Assembly: GCA_954871525.1 (NCBI GenBank)
Contig: OX940870.1
Location: 29,378,555 to 29,442,554 of the forward strand
Reading direction: 5' to 3'
DNA: 64,000 nt
Source of the DNA: Parietaria judaica
Lineage: Eukaryota > Streptophyta > Magnoliopsida > Rosales > Urticaceae
Positions 13,301 through 22,963 of the stretch are shown one piece after another (position 1 is the stretch's first letter; each line of letters opens with the position of its first letter). The notes below the pieces were generated by a model. The model worked only from the letters and a program-made list of their open reading frames with translations. It was not told the DNA's origin and did no database searches. The translations under genes were made by a program, and so were the position numbers.

Positions 13301-14005
13301 CTGTACGATCCTCAGATTCTCTTCCTCGCAAAAGCTCAGAACTTCACAGCAGTGTTCACGGAACTGCTCGCAGCAACCTCGAGCGACGAGGTTCAGAGAC
13401 TGTCGGCGATCGGGCTCGAGAATCTCTCGTCGGAGTCGATCAACCTCTCGAACACCAAGCCGCCAGAAGCGAAGAAGTCGAAGCTCGTCCGGGCATTCTC
13501 GAAGCCGAAGTTCCTCTCGTCGAGCTCGTCGAAGAGGAAGAACCCGGCGTGCCCGGTTCACAGAGGGGTCTGCTCCGCGCAGAGCAGCTTCTGCCTCGTG
13601 GAAGCCAGGGCCGTGGAGAGGCTCCTCGCTTGCCTGGACCACGAGAGCCCCGACGTAGTCGAGGCCTCGCTCGCAGCGCTGTGCACGCTCCTGGACGAGC
13701 GCGTGGAGGTGGGGGAGAGCGTGCGGTTGCTGACGGAGGCGGACGCGGTGCGGCGCGTGCTGGGGGTGGTGAGGGAGCACGGGAGGGAGAGCCTGAGGCA
13801 GAGGGCGCTGTGGGTGATCGAGAGGTTCCTGGTGAGGGGCGGGGAGTCGCCGGAGTCGGACATCCGGGGGGACAGGTCGCTGCCGGGGAGCGTGGTGAGC
13901 GCGTTCCACCACGGCGACGGGGAGACGAGGCGCGTGGCGGAGAAGATCCTGAGGCACTTGAACAAGATGCCAAGCTCGACCACTGTTCCCTACTATTCCA
14001 TGTGA
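10338..14005 (+). CDS. U-box / armadillo-repeat E3 ubiquitin ligase, PUB42/43/44 group
   Basis: Probable E3 ubiquitin ligase: the U-box recruits the E2 enzyme and the ARM repeats bind substrate. Exons 10338-10442, 10554-11681, 11769-12078 and 12405-14005 give 1047 residues, close to Arabidopsis PUB42 (1033 as I recall). Exon 1 is inferred: an in-frame stop at 10446 and no ATG in the exon-2 frame force an upstream start. ATG 10338 (or 10341) with donor GTATGA at 10443 is the only phase-compatible solution I found. Residues ~45-170 match the U-box N-terminal domain (QENFAEIGCYFYRASMAVME). The U-box spans ~258-331 (YCPLTRQLMEDPVTIETG). ARM-type helices fill ~345-1000. The 87-bp second intron has no in-frame stop. 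The 3' part of the last exon is markedly G-rich. Confidence 0.88.
11682..11768 (+). other. In-frame 87-bp intron of the U-box gene encoding a hydrophobic segment
   Basis: GTTCTAATT...TTTTCTTGCAG removes 29 codons without a phase change. Left unspliced, the frame stays open and reads a very hydrophobic stretch containing LLSIVALLFLFLIFVIFL. I call it an intron because relatives read directly from a DDESK-type motif into the following Val-Ala-Glu motif, and because both splice sites fit the consensus. Confidence 0.7.
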
Positions 14006-14332
14006 ATTCCTTCATCTTTTTGTATATGATTTTGATGTATCAGAAATGCCCACTATGCATGCGATGTGGATATATGATTTTTTTTTATTTTTTTTATTTT
14101 ATTAACTGTCACAGGTTAACATATTGTTACACTAATTTTTGCTGTAAATAAATTTGGAGAGAGTGATAGGTTGGTTTTTGCTTACTACTTGATCAAGATG
14201 AAGACAAATGTTCTCTCTAAAAAAAGTGCGAATCTGGTCCCCTCTAGTAAGGTTTTGGTACAAAAATATTTTCTAGTGCAAGAATGGTACTTCTGAAAAG
14301 GAAAAACGAGTGGATTATGCTCTAGGAATTTT

Positions 14333-15071
14333 TGTAAGGCCTAAATAAAAAACGCATCTAAAAGGTCCAAAACAGATAAAGTCCAATAAATTAACTTTGA
14401 CCCGCTTTGAAAAAATAACCAAAACCGGTCAAAAATGTCAATTGGGGTCGACTGGGAAAAGTCAGCCGAGAAAGTCAAAAGAGTTGACCCCAAAAGTCAA
14501 CCGAAAAAAGCAATCGGGAAAGACGAGTATCATCCGTCTAAGAAATATGCCTACGGGGGTCACCGCGACTCCCGAACACTAAATTTAATGCCTTCGGGGG
14601 TTGTCGCGATCCCCGAAGGCAAAATTTATGCCTTAGGGGGTCACCGCAACCCCCAAAGGCTAAAACTCGTGCCTTCGGGGCTAAAATTTATGCCTTCAGG
14701 GGTCGATGCACCCCTCGAAGGAATGAATTCGAACTCCCCGTCCTCTATTAATACGAGGGCACCCCGGCCACAATCGGTAAGTACTCCCTAAGCCAAAAAA
14801 ACCTTTGTTTCTCGTATATTCATAATTTCCAACTCAAATACTCAACTAATGTTGAGCGGGCGACAAAGGTCCCCCCCTCTGTTCCCCTCTAGAGTTCACG
14901 TTTTTTAATCTTCTTACAGGAATGGAGGCAGGTCATGCAGGGAAGATTTTTAGCCCATCAAGACCAAGGATCAAGCTTCAAAGCCCGGTTCAATCATCAT
15001 GCGGACATCGGGTCCGGCCCAAAATCAAGACTTGGGCCACATTCAAGTTAATCGATTTTTAGGTATTAACA
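14333..15071 (+). mobile_element. Solo-LTR-like relic (probable Gypsy type)
   Basis: Starts TGTAAGGCC and ends ATTAACA. It contains repeated TTGACC/GTCAAC wording, a TATA-like TCTATTAATACGAGG at about 14744, and a C-rich tract after GAGCGGGCGAC near 14853, an arrangement common in plant Gypsy LTRs. No matching 5-bp target duplication was found, and no partner LTR or internal domain is nearby. Ends are approximate. Confidence 0.35.
14543..14722. repeat. Tandem array of ~40-bp quasi-palindromic units
   Basis: Four to five diverged units, each built as CCTTCGGGGGT-spacer-ACCCCCGAAGG and separated by AAATTTATG-like linkers. Each unit could form its own stem-loop. It lies inside the LTR-like relic. 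Confidence 0.7.
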
Positions 15072-15963
15072 TATACGATTAGTAGTAATTAATAGTTAGC
15101 CAGATAGATATTTATGTTTATAGTTGATATGCATGCATGGGTCAAAATGTCGACCAAAAATGTGCAATCCTGGTCAATGAACAAAGGCGAGCGTTTTCTT
15201 TGCTGAGAACACATTGACATTGGAAATGATCAACAACAAGACAGAGAATGTTTCTTCGCATCTTTATTAATCTATTTCGATCTACCAGATAGATACACGT
15301 TGCTTGCTTTGTGTCCCAACATTTGACAATATTATTACACAACAACAAGGCCTAAGCCGGCGCCGGCCATGCTATAGCAAAGACGGCTAAAATTAATTAC
15401 TACAATGTTAGATTACGTGCCTAGTGTTGAAGATTTAGTGTCATTATCTACTTTACTAATTTAACATATTTAAGTGACTTTGTCCTTGTTTAGATTTTGA
15501 GTAATCATGTTTTACAAGTTTAATTTAATTAGCCGGCCGATCCAAATCCTTGTTTTGTTTGAAAACTGACTAAATGAGGCGAGATCAGTCCCGTTTCGGT
15601 TTCGAGTCAGTGATTAATTTGGACACGTATCAAAAGTCAACTTTATTAGGTGTAATGTATACTCATAATTCTTGATATCTATTTTATTAGCAGAAATTTT
15701 ACCGTCCGAATTTCTTTAATAGCCTTTACGTGGATGAGAGCATTTGGGGGTAGGTTGTGGTCCTTTTATGAAATAATATTACTTTGTATATAATATAGTA
15801 AGAAACAATATAATACAAGGAATCTTTGTCTTTGGAATACCCAATAACGCCTTGTGGACCAACAGGATTTGATACTCACTCACTCACAACTTGACTTTTC
15901 TAATGACGTTGACTTGTTCTGAAAAGATATTTGTTGTTGCCGGAAACAGGTCAAACTTCCTCT

Positions 15964-15972
15964 ATTTATATA
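15964..15972 (+). promoter_or_regulatory. Candidate TATA box of the SAM/peroxiredoxin-like gene
   Basis: TATTTATATAAC lies about 35 bases before the ATG at 16004. If used, it leaves a very short 5' leader; a more distal promoter is equally possible. Confidence 0.3.
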
Positions 15973-16003
15973 ACAATGTGTCATCTTGTTCTAGTAACAA
16001 AAA

Positions 16004-18184
16004 ATGGCTTCTTTTCTGGTCGAAGATTTCGCCGGGAACGGTATTCTGAAGAAGCTTCTTCCCACGCTCGTAGACGAAGGCTGGGACGACATCCCGACCT
16101 TGAAGCTCATGAACGCCGAGGACATGGACGCCGTGAACATGACGCAACAGCAAAAGGTTGGGACTTATACATCACTTTTTAATTCTTCATGTTTTGATTT
16201 ATTCAGAAATAAACTAACTCGTACTTGGCTCTAGGACGCGCTCGAAATCAGGTCGTATCTGCATGACCGGGCTCTCATACAGTACGGAGATAAACTCGAA
16301 GCGTCAGGGAAGGGTTTACCGGAGCTTCTGAGCTTGAGCTCATCGGATCTCTTCTCCCAGTTTGGCATGAAGCGAGGACACATCGCTCGCTTCATGGACC
16401 GGACCGGCCCGTGCACGGATCCCTCTCTCAACTCGCACGGCCTCCCTTCGTCGGGAACGCCCAAGAAAGCGTCTAGAAGCAACAGTCTCTACAAGAGTAT
16501 CAGTGTAGATTCTCAAAATCTGCAAAGCGTGACGAGGTCAGTGAGAAGAGGAATACTTCTGGTTATTCTTATTGCAGCAGAATTACTAAAAAATAAATAA
16601 ACAAAATCAATCTCGCAATGTTAGACATAAAGTCGACGATATTGTACAGGATTGAAGACGGGTATACCTTCAAAGGGATTGTGGCTGCGGGGCCAGCTAA
16701 AAGCAGGGTGTGCGGGTGCATGAAGGCTCCTGCGGTGGTTGACCGAGTCGCTCCCTATGCAGCCATCGAGAGCATCTCGGTGCAGAGGTTGACTCCGGAG
16801 TATAAGATCGGGATGGAGCGTTTGGTGAAGTCCAAGGCGCCTCCGATGAAGGCATCCGAATTATGGCGTGATAAACCCGCTGTTGTCTTATGCATACGGC
16901 GTCCCGGGTAAATCTCAAGGCTCTGCAAAGTATTGCTGTGTTCATGTGATGAAACCAGAGATACACGAGTTTTAAAGAATTCGAACCGTGTGATTAAAAA
17001 AATTGAAGGAGACGAAGTCCAAAGCGTAAAAGATATTTATAGTATCTGGTTTCAAACAAAATGAGTTGCAAAACTACTCAAAGCTAAATTATTTCACACT
17101 AGCAGGGACTACAAAATTCAACACAACAGAGCTCTCCATTTCTCTACTTTAGATTATAAGGGTTCACTTTATCAAAAGACTAAATTGTCCTTTGGGTCCA
17201 AGTCCAGATTTCTTGTTCTCTTGCTATAAACTGATACGAGCGCGGGATTATGATCTCGTGACCGGAATTTCCAGAGATCTTACAACCAGTTTTCACGAAC
17301 GCTAACAGGAAATAAACTTGACAGCTGAATTTGAATACCTACTAATAATAATAATAGAGATACGGAAATAGAAAATAATCCTAATGCGTAAAACATAAAA
17401 ATTCCCCTAAGAGTCTAGGACTCCACGGTCAAGCCCGGCCCATCTCGTCACGCGCCCGCCATTGATATGTTTTATTGAAGAACGAGTATGTGACGTAAGC
17501 TTTTGAATGTCTTAACAACGTGTTTGAATTCGAAACAGGTGCATTATGTGTAGAGCTGAAGCTCACCAGCTCTATGCCAAAAAGCCCATATTTGATGCAC
17601 TGGGAATTCAACTCTATGCAGTTCTTCATGAGCTCATAGAATCAGAGGTCCACAACAGTCACTTTTATATATTCTCTTGAAAACCCATTATATTTTCTAA
17701 TCACATTTGGCTTAGATTGTTTCGCTTGTACGATGCACAGGTGAAAGACTTCTGGCCCCGGTACTGGGGTGGGGTTGTTCTCCACGACCCAAGCCTGGAT
17801 TTCTTCAAAGCCCTTGGCGGAGGAGAGCTTCTCAAAGACAAGTTCCTGTCGGGATTCGTGTTCAACCCCCGCGCTTTGGCGAATTACAGGCGTGCGAAAG
17901 CTATGGGGATAAAGCAGAACTTCACCGGGGAAGGGGAAATCAAAGGCGGGCTTTTCATAGTGGGGACTGGGAGGAGCGGCGTGGCTTACCAATTCATCGA
18001 GAGGAATTTCGGCGATTGGGCACCTCTGGCCGAAGTCATAGAGATCTGCACTCAATTGACGGTAAATATGATTGGTATTCTGGAACTACAATTCAAAAGT
18101 TTTATTTTGTTTATTATAAGTTCTTGTGTTCTGATACAGAGTCACCATGAAGATCAGGAGAAGTCTGTCCGGTCATTCACGTGA
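16004..18184 (+). CDS. SAM-like repeats fused to a peroxiredoxin-like 2 (AhpC/TSA_2) domain
   Basis: Exons 16004-16156, 16235-16536, 16650-16907, 17539-17647, 17741-18061 and 18140-18184 give 395 residues with consistent phases. Residues ~10-110 hold two SAM-like units (VDEGWDDIPTLKLMNAEDMD and LPELLSLSSSDLFSQFGMKR), which normally mediate protein-protein contacts. A Ser-rich linker follows. From ~155 the protein matches the thioredoxin-fold PRXL2/FAM213 family: AVVLCIRRPG then C-I-M-C at 239-242, the family's redox CxxC, followed by the GGGELLKD and GGLFIVG blocks. Likely a cytosolic or organellar thiol antioxidant; no transit peptide is obvious. The substrate is unknown. The CxxC is split by an intron just upstream of its first Cys. 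How widespread the fusion is cannot be judged here. Confidence 0.85.
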
Positions 18185-19629
18185 ATAAGACGGAAGATTT
18201 CATTTGTTATCTAGTTTTGTATGATTCATGTTCACAATCGTTAAGCTTCTGAAGTTGGTGTTTTTTCAATGTTTTAAATAAAAATTGCTAGTACTTAAAC
18301 AAACATTTATGTATAAATAATTAGATTGAAGAGCAAAGAAGTGTTGGATAAGAAGTGTCTTTCACCATTGAATCAAGCTATTGGTGTTTTTTTCCCCACT
18401 AAACCTGTTCTACTACAAGCTGAGAGCATCCACCCGACAAAGATATCGCCATTCTGATACGTCCAAGGCCGAGAGCCCTTCACATGTGGTCAAGAAGCTA
18501 CCGAACATGAACTGATTCAACGGCAAACTCGGCAATCTCATTGCTCCAAATGTGTGAAACACTTCACCGTTCCAAGTTAACCCAGTAGCCATTGTCGTCC
18601 GCAAACTCAAATCCCTCTCCGTCATTCTCCGAAGTTGACACATGGCGTCCGATCCAATCCGATCCGACCTTGTCAGACTCTGTCAGTTGTCACCAAACCC
18701 ACCAGCGAGTACCTCGAGAAAAGCACGTTCCGTGAGACACCCCGAATATTTCTTGCAGCACAAGGAAGCAGCCCACCAGGGTTCGTCAAGCATCGAGTTT
18801 TGAAACAACAGAGCTTCTTCGCCAGAGATTGTCGTACTTCCACCAACGACACATTTCTTATGACCCTACAAAACTCATATTTGGCGCCAAACGAAGCCGC
18901 CAAACGGATTTTATAATTGAAGAGTTGACGGCAAAAATATTTATATTTAACACAGTTATTGCATTTTAATGTTAAAAGTTTGATGATAAAAGTAGTCAAC
19001 TTACACTCAACTGTTGTGTAAATTGAGTACTTTCATCACCACTATTTTAATACAATATTAAATTGCAACGATAGGTACATAATATAAGTTAGGTAATATA
19101 AGTTAGGTAAACTACGGCTAATGTACCTAATATTTGATTTTCTGCGGATTATGTACCCAATGTTTATTTTTGGCGGCTAATGTACCCGATGTTTGATTCG
19201 TTAGATATTTTTAGGTTTTCCGTCAGTTGACCGTTAGAGAGTTATCCTCCTCTATATGTACACTTTTCGTATTTTTGACATAACTCACTCATTTTTTGTC
19301 CAAATTTTATGAACAACCTATGGTTGGAAAGATAAGAGATAGATCTACAACTTTGGTGTTTTAAGTTTTGTAAAATCAGTTTTAAAAAAATACGAAATTT
19401 CAAGTACAACGTAAAACTGGACATTAGTTTAATGAAAAATATTTGTTTCGAGCAAATTTTAATTTACTTAATGACTTTCTATGATGAAACTTAAAGCAAA
19501 ATGTTGTAGATAAATATTTTATCTTTCCAACAAGTGTTTATTTATAAATTTTAGATAAAAAAACGAGTGAGTTATGCCAAAAATATGAAATATTATTTCA
19601 CATCACATCTTTCATAAATTGTTGACCAT
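18185..19629. other. Intergenic with uncertain minus-strand coding-like patch
   Basis: 18413-18660 (-) reads a 76-codon frame with balanced composition (TGLTWNGEVFHTFGAMRLPS). Upstream minus-strand frames to 18890 are interrupted by several stops. This may be a dead gene fragment; no family was recognised. 19080-19260 carries wording of old MITEs and a tandem 15-bp duplication (TAATATAAGTTAGG) at about 19081. Confidence 0.35.
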
Positions 19630-20380
19630 AAATTACCGGAACGATGGCATGGGGTTGAATTTGTGGCGATGGTAGACTAGAGGAACCCGGAGCATTTTGT
19701 TGGTAAACACCGCCATAATATGTATGTTGTATTTGTTGTTGTTGTACCGGCGGAGTTGAATGCGAAATACTATTAACCGACCCGGTTTCGGAACCGGCCC
19801 GTCCTTTTCCTCGGCGATCTTTCGGCCTCGAGAACGGTTATCGAAACTCGACATTATAACTAAAATAAACTATATAATATAATAGATATTATAACTAAAA
19901 ATTAACTAAATAAGTAACTAAGTTATAAGTGTATTAATATAACTATAAGATAAGAAAACTATAGCTTAAAATCGGATTTTTTGAGAGCTTGGGCGAGTTG
20001 AGAGAGTATGAGATGAAGAGAATGAGTTGAGTGAAAAAAAATGAGGGAGAAGTGTGGTTTTTATAGGAAAAAAATGGAGAGAATCGAGTAAAGAGGGTAT
20101 AACTAATACCCAACGGATAGATTCAGGCCCCTTTCTGCAATTTGCAGAAAGCTCCTCGGGACCACACGGGAGAGCCGTTGCCCAACGGCTCCTTCGATCG
20201 CGCCGTACACGTGGCACATCCAACGGCTCAAAAAATAGAGCCGTTGGCTTTTATATATATATATATATTTTTAAATGTCGGAGCCGGATTAATCCGGCTC
20301 CGTATTAAGTCGGAGTCGGAGCTCCGACTCCGTAAAAAAAAAAAATGGAGGGTCCGGGAAATCCGACCCTCCTACATTTC
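19630..20380 (-). mobile_element. Decayed 5' end of a DNA transposon (hAT or Harbinger type)
   Basis: On the minus strand, several self-complementary stretches (GGAGCCGGATTAATCCGGCTCC at 20280-20301; AGCCGTTG...CAACGGCT pairs at 20171-20248) are followed by a TATA-like CTATAAAAACC near 20060 and a TC-rich leader. An ATG at 19854 then starts a short frame, SFDNRSRGRKIAEEKDG. A frame change then leads into Gln-rich sequence ending at a stop near 19600. Layout and leader wording resemble plant cut-and-paste transposase genes; no catalytic domain remains. Family assignment is uncertain. Confidence 0.4.
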
Positions 20381-20699
20381 CAGGATTATGAAACACACAC
20401 AAAAAAATCAGTAAAGAAAGAAAATATATATGTTTCACTCTGTGGTTGGAAGTTGCAGCTTATGTTTTGTTACTGGTCATTATATTGTTTTATTTGGCAC
20501 TTTTTACTTGTACTTGTCTTTTTCTGATTTTTCTTGGTACTTTTGGTTTGTAGTTGTCTCTTTCTTTGTTCTCTCTCTAAGAAAGAAAGAGAGTAAACTA
20601 AATTACCCCATCAACAATCGCTGCAACACACTGAGTATTTCGTATATGAAGAAAGAGAGTATGCAATGGAAAAGCGAAAAGTCATAATATGACAGGAAA

Positions 20700-21064
20700 A
20701 ATTCATCAAGGAAATGTGATATCAAAAATATTTTTTTTATAATTAATTTTATGAATCGACAAAATATTTAGGGGTACAATTATACAAAGATTATTACAAA
20801 ATATATATTAAAAGAATCTTTATATAAAGATATTAGTATTAATATAGAGAGATCATAATTATATATATAAAAAATAAGGTTGATAGGATTGAACTTTGGT
20901 CTCCTAAGAAGAAAGAGTTAAACTTAAATAATCACTACACCATAGTCTACCTTTGATACATTTTATTTATACTGATAAAACTGTATTTTTTTTAATTAAA
21001 ATTAACTCAAATTTGAATCAAGTGGGGGCGCTGTCCCGCTCGGGCCTTCATAGATCCGCCCCTG
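20700..21064. mobile_element. hAT-like relic with one recognisable end
   Basis: The right end reads (reverse complement) CAGGGGCGGATCTATGAAGG, a typical plant hAT terminus. The matching left terminus is missing, so the left limit is approximate. GCAACACACTGRGTATTTCG occurs both at 20619-20638 and immediately right of the element at 21065, longer than the 8 bp expected for a hAT target duplication. Confidence 0.4.
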
Positions 21065-21199
21065 GCAACACACTGGGTATTTCGTATTTTTTACAAAAAT
21101 TATAGTGGTTGTGTACCGGTGTATCCAGCGTATTATTTAAGGGTTCTAGATTGTGAAATTTGCTAGACTAAGTATTATTGGGCCAATGTTTGGTGTCAA

Positions 21200-21254
21200 C
21201 TGTCAAATTTCAATCCCTCAAAAAAAAAAAAAAAAAAAAACTGTCAAATTTCAA
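21200..21254 (+). mobile_element. Minimal poly(A) insertion with 14-bp flanking duplication
   Basis: CTGTCAAATTTCAA at 21200-21213 and 21241-21254 brackets TCCCTC plus about 21 A. This looks like a LINE/SINE insertion truncated almost to its tail. A second A-tract follows at 21267-21290 without an obvious duplication. Confidence 0.55.
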
Positions 21255-21521
21255 CATTTGGGTGTAAAAAAAAAAAAAAAAAAAAAAAAAACACTTCAGC
21301 ATCAAGTAACAGAAAGAGCAGAACAGTTAGAGAGGGGCATGAATTTTGTTTTAGGCCATCTTTGTGTTAAAGAGTTTCGTTGCCATTAATACGAGGACTA
21401 GTACAGACAACAATGTCCATCTTTTGTTTTATTAGCTACTTCATTTGGACATGCAAAGCTTTCTTTTTTTATCAGCAGTGTCCTATAGGAAGGATACAAG
21501 TGGCAGTAAAAGCTGAGTTAC

Positions 21522-21565
21522 AAATTCCAGTTTTTTTTTTTTTTTTTTAAAGAAGAAATTCCAGT
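21522..21565 (-). mobile_element. Minimal poly(T) insertion with 10-bp flanking duplication
   Basis: AAATTCCAGT at 21522-21531 and 21556-21565 brackets a T-run followed by AAAGAAG: a poly(A)-type insertion in reverse orientation. Confidence 0.5.
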
Positions 21566-21771
21566 CTTAATGACAAATATTGTGTCATCGCTGTCAAGTG
21601 TCAATGATGCAACTTCACGACCCAATATTTAAATATTATATCAGTTTTACCTTATCTTTAGCGCATGTAATGATAGCAGATAATCCACTAATGTGTTCTT
21701 GGTATAATGATTTGACTTTACATGAGCTCAAAAATGATTCCATTATTAACGTCAATTGTTAGTATGTAAAG

Positions 21772-21814
21772 TTGTAAACCAATTATTTTCAACAACAAAA
21801 AATTGTAAACCAAT
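21772..21814. repeat. 12-bp direct duplication around an A-ending 19-bp insert
   Basis: TTGTAAACCAAT at 21772-21783 and 21803-21814 flanks TATTTTCAACAACAAAAAA. Confidence 0.6.
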
Positions 21815-22963
21815 CCAGTTATTAACTACAAAAATCACACTAAATAGTATGAGTTTACAGAAGTTTTGATTCTGGATTTCTGAATTTTATATATAATAAG
21901 GGGTGAACTAGGAGCATTCGGTGTGGTATTTGACGGCTAACAGACAGAATACCGCATTTTGATTTTCTTATAATGAAAACCGAATGCCCTATTTCTTAAG
22001 AAGAAGACCGCATCTACTGTATAATTGATATTCGATTTCACTTGCGGTAATATCGGATTTATATCAAATTTACTAGCTTCTAAGATCCACTATACATAAT
22101 TAAATAATCAACTTTGATATAGTTCTTACTAAGTCCCTACTAAAAGCAAAGAAGTAAGACCCTCAAAAAATTCCAGTTAACGTAAGTCTAAATTCTTCCA
22201 TCCGCTAGATCTTAAAAATAGGACGTTAGATCAATCACCGCAAATTAAATAATAAAAAAGAAAAACGAATCTAGAACCAAAATTTTCGGTCTAGGAAAAA
22301 TCCGGCATCCTTGACCAATCAAGAATCATATGCCGGATTACGTTCCCATATTTTTAACTACTACATTACATGTCAGTATTCGGTGTTAACCGAAACAGAA
22401 TCTGTAGAAACTATTCAAGAACGGTAATAAAATCCTTAACGATAAATTCAGTTTCCGGTCTTCTATTGTTTTAATCTAAAGAAAACAAATCAAAACAGGA
22501 GAAAATACATATCGGTTGTCAACGACACAATCCGCAGCAGTGGATTCGGTATGCGATTTAAAATTCGGTTTTCGGTCTTATTTATTAAACCCTAATGAAA
22601 AGAAATGAAAACAAGACCAAATGACATATGTTGAAATGAAGAAAAAAGAAAAACATGATTTTTTTCATTGCCATTTTCTTGTTAGCTACAAATTGCCAGA
22701 TACAAAAGGAGCTCATAATTCTACGTCCCTCTCTCACTGTCACATCTATAAAATATCAATCTATATACATTCATCATTCAAGAAGAGCATGGTCCTTTTG
22801 TTGGTGTAAGTAAATATTTGCCGATCATATGTACCTTCTTGGTCAAAGCATGGTTCTTGGGAGAGGAGGAATGTCATGGACACCCTTCAGTTTCATATAT
22901 TCGGGCAATCGTAGCGAGGGCAGTTTCGTAATTGGTATATAACTTTCAAGGGAATCATGCATA
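21815..22963. other. Intergenic: no gene recognised
   Basis: AT-rich spacer downstream (on the minus strand) of the bHLH gene. The stretch 22900-22963 is the likely 3' UTR. Phrases such as CGGTCTT and CCGAAT recur between 21920 and 22600, suggesting an old transposon, but no ends could be defined. Confidence 0.5.

Noticed and set aside
13160..14151. Long frames on both strands (up to 265 codons) overlapping the last U-box exon
   Set aside because: They mirror the G-rich, codon-biased ARM coding sequence, are Arg/Pro/Ser-dominated and lack family resemblance.
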